From: an uncultured SAR86 cluster bacterium
Lineage (GTDB): Bacteria; Pseudomonadota; Gammaproteobacteria; Magnimaribacterales; D2472
Reading direction: 5' to 3'
DNA length: 64,000 nucleotides
Assembly (NCBI GenBank): GCA_902582355.1
Contig: CACHRR010000002.1
Span: 1 to 64,000 of the forward strand
The notes beneath the pieces were generated by a model. The model was given only the letters and a program-made list of their open reading frames with translations, had not been told where the DNA came from and ran no database searches. Each line of letters opens with the position of its first letter. Position 1 is the stretch's first letter. Shown here one piece after another: positions 38,914 through 48,790 of this stretch. The position numbers and the translations under genes are program-made.

Positions 38914-39723
38914 ATGCTTGCAGCTTTTGATTTTGGGATCACAAATACTGATGTTATTATCAACAGTGATAATAAAAATACGTACTATACATTTCCATCT
39001 GAATCAATAAATAATCAATTTATAGATAAAATTTTTAATTCTATTAATGTAAACGTAAGTGAAATTAAAAAAATTTCAGTAACAGGTGGAAAATCTAGTA
39101 ATCTTGATAATAAGTATAAAGGCGTTCCTATAATAAAGATTAATGAAGTAGAGGCAATTGGACTTGGTGCAATTGCCCTTTATGATATTGCTAAAAAACC
39201 ATTTGTTGCAGTTAGCGCTGGAACAGGAACAGCTTGTGTTTACCATAAAAATGGTAACTTTAATCATTTAGGAGGAATATCTGTTGGTGGAGGAACTTTA
39301 CAAGGATTATCAAAACAACTTATAAATACAAAAAAACCCAAAGATATTGAAGATTTAGCTAAAAATGGTAATAGAAAAAAATTAGATTTTTTGATAGGAG
39401 ATGTCGTCAATGAAATTGGTTCATTGTATCCTGATATTACAGCTTCTAACTTCGCTAAAGCTAGAAATATTGATAGTCTGTCAGATGAAGACATCGCCGC
39501 ATCGATATCAAATATGATTGGTGAAGTGATAGGGACTATATCTTACTTAAATGCTATGCTTTGTGTAGAATCTTCAGTCTACTTTCTTGGACGAGTATCC
39601 TTAAATACTGTTGTTAAGTCTGGAATTGAAGATAGATTAAAACTTGCAAAAATAGATGGTCTATTTAAAGAAAATAGAGAATATGGTAATGTGCTTGGTG
39701 CGTTGGGGTGTATACAAAGATAA
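38914..39723 (+). CDS. coaW: Type II pantothenate kinase
   Basis: First step of CoA synthesis. This actin-like ATPase of 269 residues has AAFDFGITNTDVII as the phosphate-1 loop, VSAGTGTACVYHKNGNFNHLGGISVGGGTLQGL, closely matching the NVGTGTSLH...RVGGIGTGGGMIQGLG region of Staphylococcus CoaW, then TASNFAKA and a C-terminal YGNVLGALGC. Gammaproteobacteria more often use CoaA (type I) or CoaX (type III). It lies 7 nt after the DUF305/LVIVD gene. Confidence 0.83.
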   Translation: MLAAFDFGITNTDVIINSDNKNTYYTFPSESINNQFIDKIFNSINVNVSEIKKISVTGGKSSNLDNKYKGVPIIKINEVEAIGLGAIALYDIAKKPFVAVSAGTGTACVYHKNGNFNHLGGISVGGGTLQGLSKQLINTKKPKDIEDLAKNGNRKKLDFLIGDVVNEIGSLYPDITASNFAKARNIDSLSDEDIAASISNMIGEVIGTISYLNAMLCVESSVYFLGRVSLNTVVKSGIEDRLKLAKIDGLFKENREYGNVLGALGCIQR

Positions 39724-39742
39724 AAATCTTTATAATTAAAAA

Positions 39743-40993
39743 ATGGAAGTATTAACTGATAAATCAATAATTATTACATTAGCAGTTCCTGCTTTTTTTG
39801 TTCTTATAGTTATTGAATATTTTTATGGGGTATTTATAGGCAAAAACACATATAGACTGAATGATACTCTCACGAGTATTTCTCTTGGCATGATAAGCAG
39901 ATTTCCAGTTATGTTAAATCTTGGTGTTCAAAGTTTAATTTTTATTTATATAAGTAAATATATAAATCTTGGACTTCTTTCTGTAAAAAATCCTTTTACA
40001 TGGATAGCTGCGTTCCTCTTGTATGATCTTTCATACTACTGGATGCATAGAATGCATCATGAAATTAAAATACTTTGGGCAACTCATAGCGTCCATCATC
40101 ATGGCGAAGATTATAATCTTGCTACAGCTCTTAGACAGACTAGCACTGGATGGCTTTGGAAATGGATTTTTTATGTACCGATGATGTTGATTGGAGTACC
40201 AGGTGAGGTATTCGTAACTGTTGCAGGTATTAATCTTGTATACCAATTTTGGGTTCATACAGAACATATTGGGCATCTAGGTTTTTTAGAAAAGATTTTT
40301 ATTACTCCTATGAATCACAGAATTCATCATGCTAAAAATAAGGAATACATAGATGCAAATTATGGTGGTGTTTTTATAATTTGGGATCGTATGTTTGGAA
40401 CATATACTCCACAAAGAGACGACTTAAAGCCAGTCTATGGAACGGCTACACCCTTAAATAGTTGGAATCCAATTTGGGCAAACTTTCAAGTTTATTCAAT
40501 TATGATCAAAGATACTATTAAAACAAAATTATGGAGAAATAAGATTAAAGTTTGGTTTTCTGAAACATATTGGAGGCCCGAAGATTGTGTTGAAGAAAAA
40601 GATCCAAAAGAGTTCTTCAAAAAATATAATCCCAAAATTACCTTAGATGTAAAATTATTCAGTTTAGTTCAAATATTATTTACGACTACTGTATTTAATG
40701 TTGTCTTTATTAATGCGTCATTAATTTCTTACAATGAGATTATATTATTTGGCATTTCATTAGTAGCTTTAGCATCTTTGACTGGATTTTTAATGCAGGG
40801 AAATAAAATTGCATATCAACTAATTTTACTAGTTTCATTTGTGGGTATTTTTGGGATATACAGCTTTGAAATATTAAATATTAGTCTCTTGTCAACAAAA
40901 TTACTATTGGCTCAATTTGGCAGTAACATTATAGTTATAACTGGGATACTTCTATCCCAGTCAATATCAAATGTTAGGACATTAAAAGCCTAG
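39743..40993 (+). CDS. Sterol desaturase/fatty acid hydroxylase-family membrane protein
   Basis: 416 residues with four N-terminal membrane segments and the eight-histidine diiron pattern: HRMHH, HSVHHH, then HTEHIGH and NHRIHHAKN. The motif set and ...GVFIIWDRMFGTY place it in the FA_hydroxylase superfamily (sterol desaturase, alkylglycerol monooxygenase-like). The C-terminal ~110 residues add about four more hydrophobic helices, longer than simple family members. It is convergent with katG, leaving 3 nt. The substrate, probably a lipid, is not predictable. Confidence 0.85.
   Translation: MEVLTDKSIIITLAVPAFFVLIVIEYFYGVFIGKNTYRLNDTLTSISLGMISRFPVMLNLGVQSLIFIYISKYINLGLLSVKNPFTWIAAFLLYDLSYYWMHRMHHEIKILWATHSVHHHGEDYNLATALRQTSTGWLWKWIFYVPMMLIGVPGEVFVTVAGINLVYQFWVHTEHIGHLGFLEKIFITPMNHRIHHAKNKEYIDANYGGVFIIWDRMFGTYTPQRDDLKPVYGTATPLNSWNPIWANFQVYSIMIKDTIKTKLWRNKIKVWFSETYWRPEDCVEEKDPKEFFKKYNPKITLDVKLFSLVQILFTTTVFNVVFINASLISYNEIILFGISLVALASLTGFLMQGNKIAYQLILLVSFVGIFGIYSFEILNISLLSTKLLLAQFGSNIIVITGILLSQSISNVRTLKA
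40940..40961. repeat. Perfect 9-bp hairpin near the ends of convergent genes
   Basis: ACTGGGATA (40940-40948) and TATCCCAGT (40953-40961) form a perfect 9-bp stem with a CTTC loop (GAAG on the other strand). It lies inside the last codons of the hydroxylase gene, 36 nt from the katG stop. No T-tract follows on either strand, so it is not a standard intrinsic terminator. It may protect 3' ends or slow both convergent polymerases. Confidence 0.45.
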
Positions 40994-40996
40994 TTT

Positions 40997-43228
<2,232 letters not shown>

Positions 43229-43304
43229 TTATTATTTTTATATCTATTTTCTATTTAGAAATTATAATTGATTTAAACTTAATTCTTTTGTTAGGATATT
43301 CACT

Positions 43305-43700
43305 ATGAAAAAACCAAATCTATTTAGAAGATCTATTATGTTTATAGTTGATAGTTGGAGAGTCTTCATGGATGTTAGGTATAATCCTTTGAAAAATATT
43401 CCTGATCCAAGCCTTCAAACATATTTTATGCTTGTTCTATTTTCTATATGGAGTGTTGCTTTTGGTATTATTGCCATATTTTGGCTTGGTTTCATTAATT
43501 ATAATATTATTACAAGCATATTTGTTCATCTATCAATAATTATCCCGATTGTTTTTACGAATGCGGTATTTGTAGATGCCGAAAGGGACGGAGCAAATTG
43601 GCTTAAAGAATGGCGTGAAGAACAATCAAGATATAGGTTAATTATGAATAGGCTTAAGACTAAGAATTTAGTTTTATGGGACCCAAATAAAGAAGCATAA
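43305..43700 (+). CDS. Small two-helix membrane protein
   Basis: 131 residues: a basic amphipathic N-terminus (FRRSIMFIVDSWRVFMDVRYNPL), two hydrophobic helices (YFMLVLFSIWSVAFGIIAIFWL and IITSIFVHLSIIIPIVFTNAVF) and a charged C-terminal tail. The gene is divergent from katG, with ~165 nt of A+T-rich sequence holding both promoters. No family is recognised; base composition and codon use resemble the neighbours. Confidence 0.7.
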   Translation: MKKPNLFRRSIMFIVDSWRVFMDVRYNPLKNIPDPSLQTYFMLVLFSIWSVAFGIIAIFWLGFINYNIITSIFVHLSIIIPIVFTNAVFVDAERDGANWLKEWREEQSRYRLIMNRLKTKNLVLWDPNKEA

Positions 43701-43730
43701 TTTTTTGTAAAATCAAAGTAATAAAATAAA

Positions 43731-43806
43731 TGGTGGAGCTACGCGGGATCGAACCGCGGACCCCCTGCTTGCAAAGCAGGTGCTCTCCCAGCTGAGCTAT
43801 AGCCCC
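43731..43806 (-). tRNA. tRNA-Ala (anticodon TGC)
   Basis: The minus strand reads GGGGCTATAGCTCAGC at the 5' end, D-arm GGGAGAGC, anticodon stem-loop CCTGCTTTGCAAGCAGG with TGC at the centre, T-arm GCGGTTCGATCCCGC and a 3' end closing with AGCTCCACCA. All four stems pair and CCA is encoded. It is 76 nt and stands alone. Confidence 0.98.
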
Positions 43807-43852
43807 ACACTAAGTTGAAATATTGTACTTTAATGAATGATTTTTTGTATAT

Positions 43853-44383
43853 TTAATCTAAATTCTTTTTGTTATTTATTGGGGCTAATTTCGAGGGATG
43901 CAAGCTATTATTTTCTATATTATCAATATTGGATCCAGAAGCATTTTGATGGATATTTTTTTTGATTTTATTCACTACTTCAAAAAGAATATAAAACCAA
44001 AAACCATTAATTAATGGTTCAACAATAGCGTCAATCGCAGCTAGATTTAGTGGTGCGCCTGTTAAAAGTCTATTACAAGTCATTGCTATGAAAACGTGAC
44101 CAATGGTATAGATTAAAGCTAAGTAGATGCCTACATTGACAAAACTCAAATTAATTTTATTTACCAAAATTTTCTTTAAATATACAAGCAGAAAGTAGAA
44201 CCAAAATCCATTTATTATTGGCTCTATAAATGCATCGGCAGCTGCCATATCAAGTGATGCCCCAGTAATAATTCTATTGCATGTCATTGCAATTAAAATA
44301 TGACCAATGGTATATATAATAGCTAAGGCAAAATTATCATATTTGAAAATTTGTGTATCATCATATTTTAAATAATCTTTCAT
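43853..44383 (-). CDS. DUF2061-like membrane protein with internal duplication
   Basis: 176 residues comprising two homologous halves: AIIYTIGHILIAMTCNRIIT followed by GASLDMAAADAFIEPIINGFWFY, and ALIYTIGHVFIAMTCNRLLT followed by GAPLNLAAIDAIVEPLINGFWFY. Each half has two membrane helices, so four in total. The repeat unit matches the DUF2061 pattern. The tail is polar (Asn/Ser/Lys). Function unknown. It lies between tRNA-Ala and the receptor terminator, reading toward the tRNA. Confidence 0.78.
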   Translation of the reverse strand: MKDYLKYDDTQIFKYDNFALAIIYTIGHILIAMTCNRIITGASLDMAAADAFIEPIINGFWFYFLLVYLKKILVNKINLSFVNVGIYLALIYTIGHVFIAMTCNRLLTGAPLNLAAIDAIVEPLINGFWFYILFEVVNKIKKNIHQNASGSNIDNIENNSLHPSKLAPINNKKNLD

Positions 44384-44400
44384 AAAAATAATTTAAACAT

Positions 44401-44455
44401 AAAAAAAGGGGCAATGCTATGTTACCCCTTTATTATAGGGGTATTTTGCACCCCT
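44401..44455 (-). terminator. Intrinsic terminator of the TonB-dependent receptor gene, with a preceding hairpin
   Basis: Downstream of the receptor stop the minus strand has a first stem AGGGGT/ACCCCT (44455-44450 with 44442-44437), then GGGG...CCCC (44428-44425 with 44411-44408) flanked by TAA/TTG bases that extend the stem, ending in a run of seven T (44407-44401). The second hairpin plus T-tract is a standard rho-independent terminator. Confidence 0.85.
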
Positions 44456-44467
44456 CTCCCTGAAATA

Positions 44468-46705
44468 TTAAAAATTATATGAAAATCCAAATTTCATCGT
44501 TCTTGGTTTTTGTGACCTAGCGCCTTCGCTTGGTGCTCTCGAAATTAAGTCTTCATCATCAAGAGTATTTTCAAGAATAACATATACATCCATTGAGCTA
44601 TTGAGTGCCTTTCTAAGACTCAGATCTAAGTAGCTATGGGAATCAATTTTATTATAGGTGCCGCAGGCTGCAATTGAGCATGAACCACCTACATTTACCA
44701 ATCTTGCACTTCCACTTAAACCATTATCTTTAATAAAACCAACAACTATTGAACTCTGTGAGTCTGGTATGTAGGGTAAATCATCTCCCTTAGCTACTAC
44801 TCCAAAATATTCACTTTCTGAGCTATTACTAAAAGTAGCATCTGTGCTAGTGTAACTAACTGCAATTGGATATGTAATTCCATTTCCACCATCTAATACA
44901 AATGATCCAGTAAGTTCTATACCTGATACTTCGGCCTCACCTCCACTAAAGACTTCTGATTCATCTGGATTACAAGCAGCTCCGCTTACTAAAGTACATT
45001 CAGCAGCAAGTCTTGAATAGTCACTTGCAAAATAGAAAGCATCAATATTTGTAGTGCCTTCAGAATATCTTAAACCAAGTTCCATATTATCTGCCTCCTC
45101 AGGATCAGATCCAAACATGGGTGTCATTCCTTCATGAAATCCAGCTATTAAAGTTATACCATCACTGAGATCATATGTTGCAGCAATGCTTGATGTAGTA
45201 TGGTCATTGTAGGCCATTGTATCTCTAACATCTGCATTTCCACTTCCATCAGCACCAAGTCTTACTTCTGTTAGATTTGGTCCTGCAGGATCTGACCATC
45301 TTCTATGGCGTTGTTCATAATCTTCCGATCTAAATCCAATTGTTACAGCAAGTTTACCGAAATCCATTGTATCCTCTAAGTAATATGAAGTTGCGCTGGA
45401 CTCTCTAAGTCTATTATTACTTCCACTTAAACCAACATAACCATATAAAGCTGATAGAGAACCATCTGCTGCTTGATCAGCATATTCGTGAGCCTGAACT
45501 CTGCTCTCTGAATCTTCCATATCTCTGTAGCCTAGAGTAAGAGAATGGATCCCAATTTCTGTTGAAACACGGAACTGATAACCTTCATTTGTATAGAATC
45601 TATTATTATGTTTGTACTCTATTTCAACAGGTAATTCACCATCAAGAATAGCCTGAGCATTTGCGCTACCGTTGTTTGCATCACTAATTAGTTCATTAAT
45701 ATCATCTCTCTCGCCATGTTCTGAGTCATTATTAAAATCACTAACTTTAAACCAATCTCTATGATAATCGTTTTGCCATGACGTAAATACAACATCGAAA
45801 TTATCAAAATCTCCAATGTATGTAAAAGATGTTTGTTCTCCATCATTCATCATTTCGTCATATGCTGTAGCACCATACCTCTTTCGTGGATTAGCATCGA
45901 AGCTTGCTTGTGATAATCCAACGTAAGATTGATCTGATGTTTCATCTAGATCAACTCTCTTAAAAGCTAAAGAATGATTACCAACACTATATCTAGCTTT
46001 TATCATCAAATCTGACTTATCAAAACCAGTATCACCACCTACATTAGCAATTGAATCAAAACCATCGCTTGAATGTTCATGAACTTCAACTAGTACACCA
46101 AAGTTTCCACTGTTAACTCCATAGTAAGCATGAGTTCTAGCCATTGCATTCTCACCAAGTTCTTGTATAAATTTACCAGAATTAACTTCAGGAATTGGAG
46201 TACTAATCAAATTAATAGCACCTCCAATAGTTTGAGGACCTTGTGATACTACTGCTGGGCCCTTAAGAACCTCAACTGAGTGTATTCTCCCTCTAGTTGG
46301 AAAATAATATGCGGATGAAGATGTGTAAGGAGAAGGAGCAACCAAAACGCCATCTTCCATAATGGTAACTTTGGCAGATCTTTCTATTGCAGTTCCTCTT
46401 ATAGATATATTTGGTCTTAGGCCATAACCTTCTTCTGTCCTCATATAAACTCCAGGCACAGCTGTAAGAATTTTTTGAATGTCAGTATCCATTGCATTTT
46501 GAAGATCATCATTTGAAATGATTGCACCAGATCCTGCTAAATCATTTAAATTTTCTTTTGATCCAATAATTGTTACTGATTCTATTTCTTCAACATCATT
46601 ATTTTCTTGAGCACTGATACCTATAGCTATTGATGAAAAAATCAAAACTACAATAAATAATAGTGGAGAGATATTATCGTATATAGATTGTCTAATTTTG
46701 TTAAT
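44468..46705 (-). CDS. TonB-dependent outer-membrane receptor, FecA-like
   Basis: A signal peptide (IRQSIYDNISPLLFIVVLIF...GISAQ) is followed by a TonB box (IESVTIIGS), a plug domain and a beta-barrel ending in Phe. The plug segments GYGLRPNISIRGT, MEDGVLVAPSPYTSSSAYYFPT and GAINLISTPIPE match FecA-type ferric-citrate receptors, without the FecA N-terminal signalling domain. No ATG/GTG/TTG gives the signal peptide. An ATT at 46705 lies 8 nt after AGAGGAT and yields 745 residues, whereas TTG 46645 would remove the basic N-region. A Fur-type promoter lies upstream. The ferric ligand is not known. Confidence 0.88.
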   Translation of the reverse strand: MNKIRQSIYDNISPLLFIVVLIFSSIAIGISAQENNDVEEIESVTIIGSKENLNDLAGSGAIISNDDLQNAMDTDIQKILTAVPGVYMRTEEGYGLRPNISIRGTAIERSAKVTIMEDGVLVAPSPYTSSSAYYFPTRGRIHSVEVLKGPAVVSQGPQTIGGAINLISTPIPEVNSGKFIQELGENAMARTHAYYGVNSGNFGVLVEVHEHSSDGFDSIANVGGDTGFDKSDLMIKARYSVGNHSLAFKRVDLDETSDQSYVGLSQASFDANPRKRYGATAYDEMMNDGEQTSFTYIGDFDNFDVVFTSWQNDYHRDWFKVSDFNNDSEHGERDDINELISDANNGSANAQAILDGELPVEIEYKHNNRFYTNEGYQFRVSTEIGIHSLTLGYRDMEDSESRVQAHEYADQAADGSLSALYGYVGLSGSNNRLRESSATSYYLEDTMDFGKLAVTIGFRSEDYEQRHRRWSDPAGPNLTEVRLGADGSGNADVRDTMAYNDHTTSSIAATYDLSDGITLIAGFHEGMTPMFGSDPEEADNMELGLRYSEGTTNIDAFYFASDYSRLAAECTLVSGAACNPDESEVFSGGEAEVSGIELTGSFVLDGGNGITYPIAVSYTSTDATFSNSSESEYFGVVAKGDDLPYIPDSQSSIVVGFIKDNGLSGSARLVNVGGSCSIAACGTYNKIDSHSYLDLSLRKALNSSMDVYVILENTLDDEDLISRAPSEGARSQKPRTMKFGFSYNF

Positions 46706-46825
46706 TTGTTTTTATCCTCTAGTTAATTAACAGAAAGCTATCTTTGTTCGCCTAAAGATTTTTGATATTTAAATCATAAAACTGCACACTTTTAGGGGAA
46801 TGACCAATAAAGATAGCTTTCTTAA
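46706..46825 (-). promoter_or_regulatory. Structured 5' leader of the FecA-like receptor gene
   Basis: The predicted start point (~46825) is just before a perfect 14-bp inverted repeat: AGAAAGCTATCTTT (46822-46809, minus-strand sense) and AAAGATAGCTTTCT (46745-46732), enclosing 63 nt. Inside, CCTAAAAG can pair with CTTTAGG (7 bp, one bulged A) and TTTTATGAT with ATCAAAA (8 bp, one bulged A), making a three-helix extended hairpin. The 3' arm ends 11 nt before the AGAGGAT ribosome site (46720-46714). No match to a known riboswitch class was recognised. Confidence 0.55.
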
Positions 46826-46860
46826 ATGAGAATGATAATGATTCTCATTTAGATTTACAA
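46824..46860 (-). promoter_or_regulatory. Promoter overlapped by a Fur box
   Basis: Minus-strand -35 TTGTAA (46860-46855) and -10 TATCAT (46837-46832) are separated by 17 nt. Over the spacer and -10 lies a near-perfect palindrome, half-sites AATGAGAAT (46825-46833) and ATTCTCATT (46841-46849) with a GATAATG-like centre, closely resembling the Fur consensus (GATAATGATAATCATTATC). Iron-replete Fur would block RNA polymerase, as expected for an iron-receptor gene. Confidence 0.85.
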
Positions 46861-46922
46861 GTATTTTTTTAATAATTTTTTATAATTAAGAGTAAAGTTA
46901 GAATTTTAGAAGTTTAAAAAGG

Positions 46923-47345
46923 TTATTTGTTACCTTTAATCGCAAAGAATAATCCAAGCAAAAATAAGAAAATTTGCTCACTCATAAAGAGTTTTTTTGT
47001 TACTAGCCAATCTGAATGAGCAATAAGTATTGCTCCAATCATTATGACAACAACTGCCCCACCAGATAATCTAGTGATTAAATTACCCAAATGATTATTA
47101 ATCAGTCCACCTAATATAATCCCGGCCCCAGCACCAACCTCTCCAAGGGCAACCAAGCTTGTAACAAATTCAGGATACATATACCCCATGCTTTCAAACC
47201 ATGTAACCATTTTTTCAGGCGGAAGAGGAAATTTACCTAAGCCATGGAGTATAAATGAAGTACCTAGGCCCAGTCTTAATAACCATGATGTAATTGGATA
47301 AAAACGCTCCGCAATTGATTCTAATATGGCATCTAGTTTCTTCAT
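46923..47345 (-). CDS. DoxX family membrane protein
   Basis: 140 residues with four membrane helices. The family pattern is PITSWLLRLGLGTSFILHGLGKF, VTSLVALGEVGAGAGIILGGL and a C-terminal MSEQIFLFLLGLFFAIKG. DoxX-like proteins have been linked to quinone oxidation or redox homeostasis in some bacteria, but function here is unknown. It is 7 nt after hflX on the same strand and likely co-transcribed with it. It ends upstream of the divergence-free receptor promoter. Confidence 0.83.
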   Translation of the reverse strand: MKKLDAILESIAERFYPITSWLLRLGLGTSFILHGLGKFPLPPEKMVTWFESMGYMYPEFVTSLVALGEVGAGAGIILGGLINNHLGNLITRLSGGAVVVIMIGAILIAHSDWLVTKKLFMSEQIFLFLLGLFFAIKGNK

Positions 47346-47352
47346 GTGAGTA

Positions 47353-48666
47353 TTAAATTATATTTGATTCCAAAATTATATCCTCATCTTTGCAAAGTTC
47401 AAATCCTTGTATTTCTATAAACTTATTAAGTTCCTCATTGCCAATATTGATGTTGGCTAGCATTTTCCCACATTTAGAAAATCTCTCCTCCACAATGCAT
47501 CCCATATCAAATAAGATGGATCTTATGTTTCCTAAGTTATTTTCCATTGAAATCCATCCACTATAAGTTCCATTAAATAATTCATTGTTAATTTTTGTTT
47601 TTAGTTCAGAAAATTCATTTTGGTTATATGCAGAAATGAATATCTGATCATTTTTTTTATTTTTTAAAATCTTCATTTTTGTGGCATTAATTAGATCAAT
47701 TTTATTATTTACAATAATTTGAGGAATATTTATCAGATTAAGATCTATAAGAATATCATTCACTTCATTGATTTTAGCTTTGTAGTCGGGATCAGATAAA
47801 TCAACCACATGAAGCAATAAGTCTGCCGATTTCAGCTCATCCAGAGTTGCTTTAAATGATTCAATGAGTTGAGTTGGCAGGTCTGAAATAAATCCAACAG
47901 TATCTGAAAACAAAATTGGTCCGTATTTAGGATTGTTATTTTTTCTTGTAACTGAATCTAATGTTGCAAAAAGCTTATTCTCAGCTAGTTGAAAACTATC
48001 TGTTAATTTATTAAATAATGTTGTTTTTCCAACATTAGTATACCCAACTAAAGCAACTAATTTATTCCTACTTTTTTTTCTAGAGTATCTGTTAATTTTT
48101 TTTTGTTTATGGCATTTAAGCAGACGTAAATTGAGCATCTTAATTCTTTTGCCAATTAGTCTTCTATCTGTTTCAAGCTGTGTTTCTCCAGGACCTCTAA
48201 GCCCAATGCCACCTTTTTGCCTTTCTAAATGAGTCCAACCCCTTACAAGCCTCGTTGATAGATGTTTAAGTTGAGCCAGTTCAACTTGTAGCTTACCAAT
48301 ATATGATGAAGCTCTTGAAGCAAATATATCTAAGATCAATTCTGTTTTATCTATAACTCTTTTATTAAAAAATTTCTCCAAATTTCTTGTTTGCGTTGCG
48401 GATAATTTATGGTTTATAACTACTAATTCTATATCTTTGTCTTTTAATGTATTTTTAATTAGATCTAATTTTCCCTTTGATATAAATGTATTAATTAAAG
48501 GAATCTTTTGTGAATGAATAAGTTTATCTTTTACAGATAATCCTGCAGAAACCGCTAAACTCTGAAACTCATCAAACTCATTTTCTAATTTGTTTGTATT
48601 AATGAAAGATTGGATATCAATAAATAGTAAAAATGCATTTTGTATTTCTTTATTATTACTTATCAT
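47353..48666 (-). CDS. hflX: GTPase HflX, ribosome-splitting factor
   Basis: 437 residues, close to 426 in E. coli. The N-terminal HflX domain ends in VRGWTHLERQKGGIGLRGPGETQLETDRR. The G domain has VALVGYTNVGKTTLFNKLTDS, FSDTVGFISDLPTQLIESFKATLDE and NNKIDL. It rescues stalled ribosomes under stress. In most gammaproteobacteria it lies between hfq and hflK; here it is about 39 kb away from hflKC, beside doxX. Confidence 0.95.
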   Translation of the reverse strand: MISNNKEIQNAFLLFIDIQSFINTNKLENEFDEFQSLAVSAGLSVKDKLIHSQKIPLINTFISKGKLDLIKNTLKDKDIELVVINHKLSATQTRNLEKFFNKRVIDKTELILDIFASRASSYIGKLQVELAQLKHLSTRLVRGWTHLERQKGGIGLRGPGETQLETDRRLIGKRIKMLNLRLLKCHKQKKINRYSRKKSRNKLVALVGYTNVGKTTLFNKLTDSFQLAENKLFATLDSVTRKNNNPKYGPILFSDTVGFISDLPTQLIESFKATLDELKSADLLLHVVDLSDPDYKAKINEVNDILIDLNLINIPQIIVNNKIDLINATKMKILKNKKNDQIFISAYNQNEFSELKTKINNELFNGTYSGWISMENNLGNIRSILFDMGCIVEERFSKCGKMLANINIGNEELNKFIEIQGFELCKDEDIILESNII

Positions 48667-48784
48667 GTATTGCGTTTGTTACTATTGAGCTAAGATTATT
48701 TAAATCTTCACTATATTTACTTGCTTGAACATTTAAGCCAACAGCTTCACAAAAAAGCGAGAATCTTTTTTTAATCCTCGCAAT
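48656..48784 (-). other. Possible 42-codon small ORF between GcvT-like gene and hflX
   Basis: An open frame continues after the TAG of the GcvT-like gene in the same frame and ends (TAA 48658-48656) 11 nt inside hflX. It reads ARIKKRFSLFCEAVGLNV, then QASKYSEDLNNLSSIVTNAI and HDK. It has no ATG; an ATT at 48784 is the only start-like codon. The composition looks protein-like, and the tight overlap with hflX suggests coupling. A terminator-like hairpin lies within it. It may be a remnant or a readthrough tail. Confidence 0.25.
48751..48781 (-). terminator. Intrinsic terminator after the GcvT/DmdA-like gene
   Basis: On the minus strand GCGAGGAT (48781-48774) pairs with ATTCTCGC (48764-48757) across a short A-rich loop and is followed by six T (48756-48751). 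It lies 10 nt after the stop codon, so it likely ends that transcript before hflX. Confidence 0.75.
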
Positions 48785-48790
48785 ATTTAT

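Noticed and set aside
39076..39494. Antisense open frames within the pantothenate kinase gene
   Set aside because: Shadow frames of a well-supported ASKHA kinase; no signals or family similarity.
46732..46822. The 14-bp inverted repeats as ends of a small transposon (MITE)
   Set aside because: The left arm coincides with the predicted transcription start and the repeat sits between promoter and ribosome site; no second copy is seen in the window and no clear target duplication was found. Kept as a leader structure, though not excluded.
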